Notes under the pieces: generated by a model
What the model saw: the letters and a program-made list of their open reading frames with translations, nothing else
The model's database searches: none
Told to the model about the DNA's origin: nothing
Translations under genes and position numbers: made by a program
NCBI GenBank assembly: GCA_035938395.1
Contig: DASZGY010000080.1
Coordinates: 4,358-68,357, forward strand
Reading direction: 5' to 3'
From: JALZAA01 sp035938395
Lineage (GTDB): Bacteria; Actinomycetota; Acidimicrobiia; IMCC26256; JACDBD01
Length of the DNA: 64,000 nt
In this document: piece by piece, positions 34,423 through 43,379 of the stretch
Numbering within the stretch: position 1 is the first letter of the stretch
How the letters are laid out: each line of letters begins with the position of its first letter

Positions 34423-35766
34423 TCATGCCGGTTCGGTCGCCTGTTCGGTGGTGGATTCGAGTGCGAGCTCGCCCGTGTTGACGTCGTACTCGAAGAGCTC
34501 CCCGTATCGACCCCAGTCGATCGCGATGTCGAGTTGGCGGCGCGCTTCCTCTTCGCTGAAGCCGCGCCGGAGCGTGTCGAGGAAGAAGGCCTCGGAGAGG
34601 CGACCGTCGATGCTCGCCGCAAGGGCGTTGCTGATCGAGCGTACGAGGGGTGCGCGTTCGGAGGCTTGCCGGGCGAAGAGCTGTTTGGTGGTGAGGATGT
34701 CAGCGGTGACGAACTCGCGCCCGGAGTCTGTGACGATCAGGTCCGCGGTCTCGACGGTCGCCAGACCGAGCATCACGGCCCCGTCGACGAGCGGCAACAG
34801 GTCGTCCACCTCGAGGTTGAGATCGTGTGCGAGGGCAGGAAGGTCCTCCTCGCCGCCGCGGGCAACGAGGATCTCGAGCAGGCCGGCCACGCCGCCCACG
34901 CTGGCGTGGGGAAGCGGTTGCTCGGTGGGCGAGGGGCGCTCGACGGTCGGCGTGGGCGGCGCGGTGATCGGCTCTTGGTCGCGGCCGGTCATGATGCGGT
35001 AGATCTCGTCGACGAGCTCCTCGAAGCCGGGAGCATGGCGCTCGCGGGGTCGTTGGAGGTCGACGGCGAGCTCGGCTTGGATGCGTCCCGGGTTGGAGCT
35101 CAAGACGAGGACGCGGTCGGCGAGCTGGACCGCTTCTTCGATGTTGTGCGTGACGATGAGCATGGCGCGGGTCGGGAAGTCGTCACGCTCCCAGAGAGCG
35201 AGCAGCTCGGTGCGCAGGTTCTCGGCGGTCAGGACGTCCAGGGCCGAGAATGGTTCGTCCATGAACAAAGCGTCCGGCTCGACGACGAGCGCGCGGGCAA
35301 AGCCGACGCGCTGGCGCATGCCGCCGGACAGCTCCTTCGGGTAGGCGGTCTCGAAGCCGTCGAGGCCGATGAGGTCGATGGCGCGTTCGGCGCGGTCGCG
35401 ACGCTCCCCCGCCGGGACGCCGCGGGCTTCGAGCCCGAGCTCCACGTTCTGTCGAACCGTCAACCACGGGAGCAGGGCGAAGGTCTGGAAGACCATCGCG
35501 ATATGGGAAGTCGGGACGCGAAGCGGCTCCCCGCCGAAGAGGGCTCGCCCCGAGGTGGGTGCGATCAGTCCGGCGAGCAGGCGGAGCGTGGTCGACTTGC
35601 CTGAGCCCGACTTCCCGAGGAGCGCCACGATCTCGCCTTCGCGCAACTCGAAGCTCACGTCCTCGAGCACCGGCAGAGGCTTCCCGTCGGGTGTGGTGAA
35701 TGCCTTGGTGAGGTGGTCGGCCGCGAGGATCACCTCTCGGTCGCCGCTGCGCAGTCGTGGGCTCAT
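34423..35766 (-). CDS. ABC transporter ATP-binding protein with AAA-associated C-terminal domain (anion/NitT-TauT type)
   Basis: A 447-residue ATPase. Walker A GKSGSGKS is at residues 51-58, the signature is LSGGMRQRVGFARAL, Walker B is ALFMDEPFSALD, and the switch is TRAMLIVTHNIEEA. After the ATPase comes a linker (about 260-300) and a C-terminal domain (about 305-440) of the AAA_assoc_C type, known in ABC proteins for anion-like substrates. It probably binds a regulatory ligand. It starts 50 bases after the stop of the duplicated permease gene on the same strand. The substrate (sulfonate, nitrate, bicarbonate or other) is unknown. Confidence 0.92.
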   Translation of the reverse strand: MSPRLRSGDREVILAADHLTKAFTTPDGKPLPVLEDVSFELREGEIVALLGKSGSGKSTTLRLLAGLIAPTSGRALFGGEPLRVPTSHIAMVFQTFALLPWLTVRQNVELGLEARGVPAGERRDRAERAIDLIGLDGFETAYPKELSGGMRQRVGFARALVVEPDALFMDEPFSALDVLTAENLRTELLALWERDDFPTRAMLIVTHNIEEAVQLADRVLVLSSNPGRIQAELAVDLQRPRERHAPGFEELVDEIYRIMTGRDQEPITAPPTPTVERPSPTEQPLPHASVGGVAGLLEILVARGGEEDLPALAHDLNLEVDDLLPLVDGAVMLGLATVETADLIVTDSGREFVTADILTTKQLFARQASERAPLVRSISNALAASIDGRLSEAFFLDTLRRGFSEEEARRQLDIAIDWGRYGELFEYDVNTGELALESTTEQATEPA

Positions 35767-35815
35767 GTCGGTTGCTCTCCGGTCGGGTGCGATCGTCGTG
35801 GCCGCAGCAGCCCGT

Positions 35816-37552
35816 TCACAGCGAGTACCTCGTCTCGGCGAGGTGGAAGAGGCGGCGCCAGACGAGCCGGTTCAGCCCGACGACGTAGACGCTCATCACG
35901 ATGATGCCGGTGAGCACCTTGGCGAAGTCGCCGTTCGCGGTGGCTTCGGCGATGTAGGCGCCGAGGCCGGTGGCGAAAAGCGTGGTACTTCCGTAGGTCA
36001 CGACCTCGGCGACGATGGACGCGTTCCAGGCGCCGCCGGCAGCCGTGATCCCGCCTGTGACGTAGAAGGGGAAGATGGCGGGCAGGATAAGCCGCCGCCA
36101 TCGCTGCCAGCCGCGCACACCGAAGTTGTCCATCGCCTCGCGGAGATCGGATGGAATCGCCATGGCGCCGGCGATGGTGTTGAACAGGATGTACCACTGG
36201 GCGCCGAGCGCCATGAGCACGATGCCGCCCACGTTCAGGCTGATGCTGGTGGCGATGAAGAACGCGGCGGCAAAAGGGAACAGGAAGTTGGCCGGGAACG
36301 AGGCGAGGACCTGCACGATGGGCTGCGCGTAACGCGCCAGGCGGGGTGAGAGCCCGATCTTGACGCCGATCGGCACCCAGATCAGGGTCGACGCCGCAAC
36401 GACGATCACCACGCGCGCGAACGTGATGGCACCGAGCCAGAAGGCATGCGGAAACTCGCCGAGCCCGATCGTGTCCTGCACGTAGGCGAGCGCGGTCCAC
36501 GCTCCCCACACAGCCACGCCGGCGACGGCGACGCCGAACACGGTATCGCCGGCCCGGCGGCGCCCCGGGCTCGTCGCGAGTGGACGATCGGCGGTACCGA
36601 AGGCACGCGTCCCGCGGTCGAGCCATCCTGTGACCGGACGCATCGGCCGGCCGAGGAGATGCGGGACCTGCGACCGCCGGAGGGTGTCGAGCATGATGCT
36701 GCGGGGTGCCTCGGCGGCCTCGGTCTGTTCGTTGCGGAACTTCTCGGACCACGCGACGAGCGGCCGCCAGAACAGGAAGTTCACGGCGAGCACCATGATG
36801 ATCATGACCCCGATCGCCAACAGCACCCTGCCCAGCTCGGACTGCTTGCTGGCGGTGGCGACGTAACTCCCGATTCCAGGCAGGGCGTAGGAGTGCCTGT
36901 TCACGGTGATGGCCTCGGACGCGGTCAGGAAGAACCATCCACCACCGAAGCTCATCATCCCGTTCCAGACGAGGCCGATCATCGAGCCGGGGACGTCGAG
37001 CTTCCAGAAGCGTTGCCACTTCGTGAGGCGCATCACGCGAGCGGCTTCGTCGAGCTCGCGCGGTTGAGTGATGAGTGAGTGATAGAAGCTGAAGGTCAGG
37101 TTCCAGGCTTGGGACGTGAAGATCGCGAAGATCGACGCGCACTCCAACCCCAGCAAGGAGTGCGGGAACAAGGCGAGGAACGCGGTGACCGTGATCGAGA
37201 GGAAGCCGAGAATCGGCACCGACTGCAGGATGTCCAGCAGAGGAATCAGGACCTTCTCGGCGCGTCGGAGTCGAGCCGCCGCCGTCGCGTAGACGAGCGT
37301 GAAGCCCACCGAGAGGCCGAGAGCGATGAACATGCGCGACAACGACCGCAACGCATAGCCCGGCAGTCGCGCCGGATCGGTCGACACCGACGCCTGTGCA
37401 CGCGACGGCGTGAATGGCACGTTGACCGCTTGCCCCAGCCGGTACACGCCGTAGAGCAGCCCGAGTACACCCGCGCCGACAATGAGGTCGACGAGGCGTA
37501 GCTGAGGGCGTCGCAGGACCCCACGGGTCGGAAACGGCCGAGACACGGCCAT
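35816..37552 (-). CDS. ABC transporter permease, duplicated (COG4986 type)
   Basis: A 578-residue membrane protein in which two binding-protein-dependent permease domains are fused head to tail. The first half has the coupling (EAA-like) loop ELDEAARVMRLTKWQRFWKLDVPGS and the second half DLREAMDNFGVRGWQRWRRLILP. Each half has about six membrane segments. This architecture is known for a class of anion transporters (COG4986) paired with an AAA_assoc ATPase, as here. The ATG has AGGAGGT eight bases upstream. No substrate-binding protein is adjacent, so the complex either uses a distant one or works without. Confidence 0.92.
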   Translation of the reverse strand: MAVSRPFPTRGVLRRPQLRLVDLIVGAGVLGLLYGVYRLGQAVNVPFTPSRAQASVSTDPARLPGYALRSLSRMFIALGLSVGFTLVYATAAARLRRAEKVLIPLLDILQSVPILGFLSITVTAFLALFPHSLLGLECASIFAIFTSQAWNLTFSFYHSLITQPRELDEAARVMRLTKWQRFWKLDVPGSMIGLVWNGMMSFGGGWFFLTASEAITVNRHSYALPGIGSYVATASKQSELGRVLLAIGVMIIMVLAVNFLFWRPLVAWSEKFRNEQTEAAEAPRSIMLDTLRRSQVPHLLGRPMRPVTGWLDRGTRAFGTADRPLATSPGRRRAGDTVFGVAVAGVAVWGAWTALAYVQDTIGLGEFPHAFWLGAITFARVVIVVAASTLIWVPIGVKIGLSPRLARYAQPIVQVLASFPANFLFPFAAAFFIATSISLNVGGIVLMALGAQWYILFNTIAGAMAIPSDLREAMDNFGVRGWQRWRRLILPAIFPFYVTGGITAAGGAWNASIVAEVVTYGSTTLFATGLGAYIAEATANGDFAKVLTGIIVMSVYVVGLNRLVWRRLFHLAETRYSL

Positions 37553-37678
37553 CGGGATTCACCTCCTCTCGGAACGAGCTCACCGACGCGCGCCGCGCCG
37601 GATTCTGCTGCGCTGCCGCTCGGCGCGCGACCTCGGCTGGATCTCGCCGGACCTCCGTGGCGGACGAGGGATGGTAAC

Positions 37679-37694
37679 ATGAACACCTCTTCAT
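37679..37694 (+). promoter_or_regulatory. ArsR/SmtB-type operator
   Basis: ATGAA-CACCTC-TTCAT, a perfect inverted repeat within the longer TAACATGAACA...TTCATAGAT context, matches the known 12-2-12 operator form of SmtB/CzrA metal repressors (TGAACA/TGTTCA type half-sites). It is 32 bases before the start of the ArsR-family gene, consistent with autorepression. Confidence 0.7.
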
Positions 37695-37726
37695 AGATCA
37701 CGGGCAAAGGACCGGCGACCAGCCCA

Positions 37727-38086
37727 TTGACACCCGATTCAGGCAACCGAGTCGACGATGACCGGGCCGGCGATCACGTGGTGCTCATGGCCGACGTGTT
37801 CGCGATGCTCTCGGATCCGGGGCGCCTTCGGCTGCTGCTCGCGCTGCGGGAGGCTCCCGAGCGCAGCGTGTCCGATCTCGTGGACGACACCGGCATCGCC
37901 CAGTCCGCGGTTTCGCATGCGCTGCGTCTCTTGCGCGCTTACCGAGTCGTCGGTGTGCGCCGCGAAGGCCGCCGCGCGTACTACGCAATCACTGACGACC
38001 ACGTGCGTCTTTTGCTCGACGCGACGCTCGAGCATCTGCGCAGCCATGACGCGCCCTCCGGCGAGCGTTCCCGCGATGCCAGCTGA
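37727..38086 (+). CDS. ArsR/SmtB-family metal-sensing repressor
   Basis: A 119-residue winged-helix repressor. The DNA-binding core is DLVDDTGIAQSAVSHALRLLRAYRVVGVRREGRRAYY. The C-terminal helix reads DDHVRLLLDATLEH, giving Asp-x-His, ten residues, then His, the spacing of the alpha-5 zinc site of SmtB/CzrA. The fourth ligand may be the His four residues further on instead of the usual one at three. No CxC arsenic motif is seen. The TTG at 37727 is taken as start; an ATG at 37787 gives a shorter form. It overlaps the CDF gene and probably represses the operon until zinc or cobalt binds. Confidence 0.85.
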   Translation: MTPDSGNRVDDDRAGDHVVLMADVFAMLSDPGRLRLLLALREAPERSVSDLVDDTGIAQSAVSHALRLLRAYRVVGVRREGRRAYYAITDDHVRLLLDATLEHLRSHDAPSGERSRDAS

Positions 38087-39155
38087 GCGCCGTCAGAACC
38101 AGCACGTCGAGACCGGGGATCAGCAGCACCCGTCCGGCCCACGAGCCTGGCTCGGTGAGATCTTCCGGCCGCACTCCCACGACGCCGCCGACTCGATCGA
38201 CTCCGCGCTCGAGTCGTCGGAGCGCGGTATCAGGGCCGTGAAGATCTCGTTCGGAGCGCTGCTCCTCACATCAGCTCTTCAGCTCGCCGTCATCGTCTTC
38301 TCGGGGTCCGTCGCACTCCTTGCCGACACCATCCACAACTTCGGCGATGCCCTTACCGCGGTCCCGTTGTTTCTCGCTTTCCGGCTCGCGCGCCGTCCCC
38401 CGACCCGCCGGTACACGTACGGCTACGGACGTGCTGAAGACGTCGCCGGTCTCTTCGTGATCGCGATGATCACGTTGTCGGCGGTCATCGCCGCGTACGA
38501 AGCACTCAGACGGCTGGCAGCTCCCCACGGAATCGACCACCTCGGTTGGGTCGCCGCCGCCGGTGTCGTCGGCTTCCTCGGGAACGAGCTCGTCGCGCGG
38601 TACCGGATTCACGAAGGGCGCGCCATAGGCTCCGCCGCTCTCGCCACCGACGGGTATCACGCCCGGACCGATGGGTTCACCTCGCTCGCGGTCGTACTCG
38701 GCGCCATCGGAGTGTGGCTCGGCTTCGACGCCGCCGACCCGATCGCGGGACTCGTGATCTCCCTCGCCATCCTCGTCGTGCTCCGCACCGCAGTCATGGA
38801 CATCCTGCGGCGACTCATGAACAGCGTCGATCCTCAACTTGTGGACCTCATCGAGCACGAAGCCGGCGACACCCCCGGCGTCCGCGCCGTGCACGACGTC
38901 CAGGTCCGCTGGGAAGGGCACCGCCTCCACGCCGAGCTCGACATCGGCATCGACCCGGCGATGTCCCTCACCGAGGGCCACGACCTCGCTCACGACGTCG
39001 AAGACACGCTCATCCACCACATCGCACATCTGGACGCCGCATCGGTCCACGTCGAGCCCGAGGACAACACGGCTGCCGACGCCCATTCACGCGACCATCA
39101 CCGCGCGTCAGCCGGAGATCGCCGTCCACAGGGCGATCGCGCCGAGTATCAGTAG
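38076..39155 (+). CDS. cation diffusion facilitator (CDF) metal efflux pump
   Basis: A 359-residue CDF transporter with six membrane helices and a cytoplasmic C-terminal domain of about 90 residues that senses metal. The metal-binding site has HxxxD motifs in helix 2 (HNFGD) and helix 5 (HARTD), the form usually associated with zinc. The C-terminal tail is His-rich. The ATG at 38076 overlaps the stop of the ArsR-family gene by eleven bases, so repressor and pump form one operon. It exports zinc or a similar divalent metal in exchange for protons. Its last 48 bases overlap the end of the opposite-strand GDT1-type gene. Confidence 0.92.
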   Translation: MPAERRQNQHVETGDQQHPSGPRAWLGEIFRPHSHDAADSIDSALESSERGIRAVKISFGALLLTSALQLAVIVFSGSVALLADTIHNFGDALTAVPLFLAFRLARRPPTRRYTYGYGRAEDVAGLFVIAMITLSAVIAAYEALRRLAAPHGIDHLGWVAAAGVVGFLGNELVARYRIHEGRAIGSAALATDGYHARTDGFTSLAVVLGAIGVWLGFDAADPIAGLVISLAILVVLRTAVMDILRRLMNSVDPQLVDLIEHEAGDTPGVRAVHDVQVRWEGHRLHAELDIGIDPAMSLTEGHDLAHDVEDTLIHHIAHLDAASVHVEPEDNTAADAHSRDHHRASAGDRRPQGDRAEYQ

Positions 39156-39692
39156 CACCGCTCCCGTGATCCGGCGCAACACCGCGATCGGCACGGAACG
39201 AAGCAGGCCCTGGCCGCCGAGGACGGCGAGCCCCGCCACCGACCACAGCGCCAACACCGAGCCGAGTCCCACGCTCAACGCCGAGTGGTAATGCGCCGCC
39301 AGGTTGGCTGTCAGCAGCTGGGTCAGATCGCCCCACTCGGCTACGAAGATCACCACGAATGCTGTCGTCACCGTGCGGCGATGGCTCGCCGCCTCCCGAG
39401 CGACGAGGCCACTGGAATCGCGGCGACCGGCTTCTACGAATGCATACACCGCCCCGCCGAGGAACATCACCGCAACCCCGGCGTCGACCACCCGCGACGG
39501 CAACAGGGCGAACAACCCCACGCCGACCGTCGTCGCGATCACCACATGCACGAGGAAGGCGCCTGCGGCACCCACCCACACAGCCCAGGCACGGCCCCTC
39601 GACGCGAGCAACAACGACGCGAACATCGTCTTGTCCGGCAGCTCGCCGACGAAGATCACCGGGAACACGGCCGCGGCGATTGCGAAGTTCAT
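39108..39692 (-). CDS. GDT1/TMEM165 (UPF0016) family cation transporter
   Basis: A 194-residue membrane protein with six helices and the two family signatures, GELPDKT near the N-terminus and AEWGDLT in the second half, corresponding to E-x-G-D-(K/R)-(T/S). The first signature has Pro in place of Gly. Known members move manganese or calcium out of the cytosol. The ATG at 39692 is chosen as it begins directly with the first helix and signature. The gene faces the CDF pump tail to tail with a 48-base antisense overlap, linking two metal-export genes. Confidence 0.88.
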   Translation of the reverse strand: MNFAIAAAVFPVIFVGELPDKTMFASLLLASRGRAWAVWVGAAGAFLVHVVIATTVGVGLFALLPSRVVDAGVAVMFLGGAVYAFVEAGRRDSSGLVAREAASHRRTVTTAFVVIFVAEWGDLTQLLTANLAAHYHSALSVGLGSVLALWSVAGLAVLGGQGLLRSVPIAVLRRITGAVLLILGAIALWTAISG

Positions 39693-39723
39693 CGCACGCT
39701 CCAGCGGGGACGCGAGGGCTGGG

Positions 39724-40158
39724 TCAGGCGCCCGTGGGAGCGATGAGCTCGACCTCGAAGCCGTCGCGGTCTTCGAGGTACGCGACCCGGCCTCCGCGTG
39801 CAACGGGATTGCGATCGAGCGGTAATCCGTATTGCGCAGCTCGGCTGCTCGGTTGGCGACTGACCGGCAGCGCTGACCATCCGTGCTCGAACGCTCGACT
39901 CGTGATGTCGGAAAGTGCCGAATTCGAGTCGAGCGCGAAAGCGAGATGGTTCAGTCCCGGCCGGAAGCGGCTGTACAGCATTCCAGTCACCATGTCCGAG
40001 GACTGTTCAAGGACCACGGCAAATCCGCTGCCGTGACGGAAGAGCAAGAAACTCTCGCCCGAGTAGTCGACTGCGTATCCGAGTTCGCCGAGCAGCCATC
40101 CCCACGATTCTGCGGCTCGCTCTATGTCAGGCACCCAGAGTGTCAAGTGATCCAGCAC
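39724..40158 (-). CDS. VOC family (glyoxalase/dioxygenase-fold) protein
   Basis: A 144-residue vicinal-oxygen-chelate protein. The opening LDHLTLWVPDIERAAESW, the middle RPGLNHLAFALDS and the end RVAYLEDRDGFEVELIAP are the two beta-alpha-beta-beta-beta modules, with His and Glu in metal-ligand positions (the N-terminal LDHL His, NHLAF His and VEL Glu). Possible roles are glyoxalase, ring-cleavage dioxygenase or fosfomycin-resistance-like transferase; none can be chosen. The GTG at 40158 is preferred because it begins the conserved module; longer readings run towards the sulfatase gene. Confidence 0.85.
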   Translation of the reverse strand: MLDHLTLWVPDIERAAESWGWLLGELGYAVDYSGESFLLFRHGSGFAVVLEQSSDMVTGMLYSRFRPGLNHLAFALDSNSALSDITSRAFEHGWSALPVSRQPSSRAAQYGLPLDRNPVARGGRVAYLEDRDGFEVELIAPTGA

Positions 40159-40202
40159 TGGCCGAGCGTAGCGATACGCGAGCGGGTGTGGGTGTGCGCG
40201 AG

Positions 40203-42479
40203 CTATTCGATGTGCAGTTGCGTCCGAAGATCGTCGGAGGGATCCGGTCGGAGCCCGGCGCCGACTTCGATCGTCACGGTGCGCAACACTCCGGTCCACC
40301 GGAACGGCACCTGGTAGTCGTCGGTCACCGGAAATCCCCGATCGTGGCCGAGGCGCAGCGACGAACCGCCGTGCTGCCAGATCACGGGCAGCGGGAACGG
40401 CAACGTGCTCTCACCGATCGTGTCGTCGTCGCAGAACAGCTCGAGCTTCGGGCCGGCGGGTCCCGGCGCATAGACGCACCCGAGCGCGTGGTCACCCGGA
40501 GGGACGGCCATGGCACTCTCGACCGCCGTCCCGTCACCGGCCCGGTTCAACGCGTACACCAGCCGACCCTCGCGAACGTAGAGCGCGAAGCCGCCCGTCC
40601 AGTCGCCCATCGCGCAAAGGACGCCCGCGGCGTCGGACGGAATGGTGACATCGGCGGTGATGCGCACGCCGGCGAACATCCGCGCCACCGAATCGTCGGG
40701 TACCGGACCACCCTCGGGCCGATACACCACTCGCGGCCCCGGTGCATTGGGGACCGGCATCATCGCCGAGATCCGACCGATGAGCTCGTCGACCAGGGGG
40801 AAGACGTCGTTGCGTCCTGCCTCCACCATCCAGCGCTCCTGCAGCGTGCGTAGGCGTCCGGGGTGCTCGGCGGCGACGTCGTGGGCTTCGGCGAAGTCTT
40901 CCTCCAGGTTGAAGAGCAGCCAGGTGTCGTCGGCGAAGGCGCGACTGCCTTCGAGGAGGCGCTCCTCGTCCATCACGCCCTTCGACACATGGTCGGTGGT
41001 CGCCTTCCAACCGTCGAGGAAGATCGACCGTGACCCGAGCATCTCGAAGTACTGCACGTCGCGCGGCGACGGTGCGTCAGCGTCGGCGAAGGTCGGCGCG
41101 ATCGAGACGCCGTCGATCGGTTGTTGGGTCACGCCGTCGACGATCTCGGGCGGGGCGACGCCGGCACGCTCGAGCACGGTGGGTGCGAGATCGATCGCGT
41201 GCACGAACTGCTCGCGCACTTCACCGCGCGCGGCGAACCCGTTCGGGTGATGCACGATGAGCGGGGTCCGGCAACCCCCGAGCCAGGTGTATCGCTTCCA
41301 GAGCCGCAAGGGTGTGTTGCCGGCCCACGCCCATCCCCACGAGTAGTGCGGATAGGTGCGCACGCCACCCAGCTCGTCGTTCCAGACCGCGTTCCCGGCC
41401 ACCGTGTCCGGCACGTGTTGCGTGAAGCGGTGCTCGTTGAAGGTCCCGAGCACGCCGCCCTCGGCGCTCGCGCCGTTGTCGGAGACCAGGATGACGATCG
41501 TGTCGTCGAGGATGCCGAGCTTCTCGAGCTGTTCGACGACGCGGCCGATCTGCGCGTCGGTGTGCGTCAGGAAGCCGGCGAAAACCTCCTGTTGACGTGC
41601 CAACATGCGCTGCTCCTCGGCCGGGAGCGTGTCCCAGTTCGCGATCCAACTCGGGCGCTCGCCCAGGTCGGTGCCCTCGGGAACCACCCCGAGCTCCACC
41701 TGGCGGGCGAACACCTCGTCGCGCCACCGTTCCCACCCGCCGTCGAACCGACCCTGGTACGGCTCGATCCACTCGGGCGGAACGTGGTGCGGTGAGTGCA
41801 CGGCGCCGGGCGCGAAGTAGAGGAAGAACGGCCGGTCGGGCGCGGCCTGCTGTTGCTCGGTGACGTAGCGGATCGCCTGGTCGGCCAGGTCCTCCCCGAG
41901 GTGATAGCCGTCGGCCGGCGACTTCGGCGCGTCCACGTAGTGGTTGTCGCGCACGAGGTTCGGCACCCACTGGTTCGTGTCACCCTGCAGGAACCCGTAG
42001 TAGCGCTCGAAGCCGAAGCCCAGCGGCCAGCGGTCGAACGGGCCTGCGTTCCCGCGCTCACCCGCGGGAACGAGATGCCACTTTCCTACCGCGAGCGTGT
42101 TGTAGCCCGCGTCGCGCAGCACCCGTGGCAATGGCGCGGCTGACTTCGGGATCCGCCCGGTGTATCCCGGGAAGCTCATCGGGAGATCGGTCAGGAATCC
42201 GACGCCGACGGCATGGTGATTGCGTCCGGTGAGCAGACACGCCCGCGTCGGTGAGCAGATCGCGGTCACGTGGAAGCGGTTGTAGCGGAGGCCGCCCGCG
42301 GCGAGGCGGTCGACGTGGGGCGTGTCGATTCCCGACCCGAAACAGCCGAGCTGCCCGAAGCCCATGTCGTCCAACACGACCAACACGACATTCGGCGCTC
42401 CCGGGCGGGGCTTCGGGATCGGGTAATCCCCCGCGGTCGATGTCTCGATGGTCGCTCCCAGTACCGGTCGGCTGCTCAT
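40203..42479 (-). CDS. arylsulfatase (type I, formylglycine-dependent)
   Basis: A 758-residue sulfatase that hydrolyses sulfate esters. The sulfatase signature CSPTR is at residues 75-79, so Cys75 would be converted to formylglycine. The metal ligands Asp37/Asp38 in VLDDMG and the GKWHL motif are intact, as is the later SDNGASAEGG segment. The C-terminal 180 residues form a beta-rich domain as in mycobacterial and other actinobacterial AtsA-type enzymes of similar length. No export signal is seen, so it is cytoplasmic. The sulfatase-modifying enzyme is not encoded in the window. The natural substrate is unknown. Confidence 0.95.
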   Translation of the reverse strand: MSSRPVLGATIETSTAGDYPIPKPRPGAPNVVLVVLDDMGFGQLGCFGSGIDTPHVDRLAAGGLRYNRFHVTAICSPTRACLLTGRNHHAVGVGFLTDLPMSFPGYTGRIPKSAAPLPRVLRDAGYNTLAVGKWHLVPAGERGNAGPFDRWPLGFGFERYYGFLQGDTNQWVPNLVRDNHYVDAPKSPADGYHLGEDLADQAIRYVTEQQQAAPDRPFFLYFAPGAVHSPHHVPPEWIEPYQGRFDGGWERWRDEVFARQVELGVVPEGTDLGERPSWIANWDTLPAEEQRMLARQQEVFAGFLTHTDAQIGRVVEQLEKLGILDDTIVILVSDNGASAEGGVLGTFNEHRFTQHVPDTVAGNAVWNDELGGVRTYPHYSWGWAWAGNTPLRLWKRYTWLGGCRTPLIVHHPNGFAARGEVREQFVHAIDLAPTVLERAGVAPPEIVDGVTQQPIDGVSIAPTFADADAPSPRDVQYFEMLGSRSIFLDGWKATTDHVSKGVMDEERLLEGSRAFADDTWLLFNLEEDFAEAHDVAAEHPGRLRTLQERWMVEAGRNDVFPLVDELIGRISAMMPVPNAPGPRVVYRPEGGPVPDDSVARMFAGVRITADVTIPSDAAGVLCAMGDWTGGFALYVREGRLVYALNRAGDGTAVESAMAVPPGDHALGCVYAPGPAGPKLELFCDDDTIGESTLPFPLPVIWQHGGSSLRLGHDRGFPVTDDYQVPFRWTGVLRTVTIEVGAGLRPDPSDDLRTQLHIE

Positions 42480-42531
42480 GGGTGAGGTGGTCCATTCGTC
42501 GTCGCCAAGGTGTCGCCTCCTAGCGCACTCG

Positions 42532-43314
42532 TCACTCGCTGTCGTATTCGTCGTGCCGACGGAACCAGTTCAGCGGGTCGTCCGGGGCGCGCGCCTCGTT
42601 TCGCCCTCGCGGGGTCCGGTCGAGCCACTGGTACATACCCCAGAGACCGTCCAGCCCGCGCGCGTAGGCCGAGTAAGTGTGGTACACGACGCCATCGTCG
42701 AGCGCGAACGCGCTCATACCCGGACGCTCCCGCGTGTACGTGAGCCAGTCCGTACCGACCCCGGCTGCCCATTCGGCGAACGGCCCCTCCTTGCCCGCAT
42801 CGGACGGCGTCGCATCCATCGGGCGGAAGTTGTACTCGCCACCGCCGGACTGCTGCTGCTCGACCGTGTGCGACACCTGGAAGTCGTAGTTGAAGTCACC
42901 GCCGAACGAGGACGCCCATGGGAAGCTCCATCCCATCCTCCGCTTGTACGCCTGCAGCTTCGCCAGCGGGGCTCGCGACACCGCGCAGAGGGAGACGTCA
43001 TGATTCGCGAGGTGGACGACAAAACCGTCGAAGCCGTCCGCGATCGCCGAACAAGCGGGACAGCCGGCCGTGTAGTCCGGCCCGAACATGAAGTGATAGA
43101 CGAGGAGCTGCGAACGCGCTCTGAAGAGATCTGCGAGCGAGGCGCTTCCCTCGTCGGTCTCGAACCGGTACTCCTTGTCGACCGGGACCGAGGGCAGCTC
43201 GCGTCGCTGCTGCGCAAGCTCGTCGCCGAGCCTGGTGTGCTCCTTTTCGCGGACGAGCAGCTGCTCGCGTGCGGCGAGCCATTCTTCACGTGTTCCGATC
43301 TTGCGATCCGTCAT
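42532..43314 (-). CDS. DUF899 family thioredoxin-like protein
   Basis: A 260-residue DUF899 protein. It opens with the family-typical REEWLAAREQLLVREKEHTRLGDELA, followed by LLVYHFMFGPDYTAGCPACSA with a thioredoxin-like C-x2-C, and later LNWFRRHDEYD at the end. It lacks a signal peptide. The family is predicted to be redox-active; its partners are unknown. The ATG at 43314 is chosen because the conserved region starts there; upstream reading is antisense to the peroxiredoxin gene. It is divergent from that gene, which suggests a common redox-stress theme. Confidence 0.88.
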   Translation of the reverse strand: MTDRKIGTREEWLAAREQLLVREKEHTRLGDELAQQRRELPSVPVDKEYRFETDEGSASLADLFRARSQLLVYHFMFGPDYTAGCPACSAIADGFDGFVVHLANHDVSLCAVSRAPLAKLQAYKRRMGWSFPWASSFGGDFNYDFQVSHTVEQQQSGGGEYNFRPMDATPSDAGKEGPFAEWAAGVGTDWLTYTRERPGMSAFALDDGVVYHTYSAYARGLDGLWGMYQWLDRTPRGRNEARAPDDPLNWFRRHDEYDSE

Positions 43315-43365
43315 TGTTTCCGTCCTTCCTCGACTGGCGAACACTTGCTCCCTTCGCCCGACCCG

Positions 43366-43371
43366 TACGCT
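43366..43371 (+). promoter_or_regulatory. putative -10 element (TACGCT), leaderless type
   Basis: TACGCT ends 8 bases before the ATG at 43380. A TTGCTC at 43345-43350 could be a -35, at a short spacing of 15. No ribosome site precedes the ATG. Confidence 0.5.
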
Positions 43372-43379
43372 GTCAAGCC

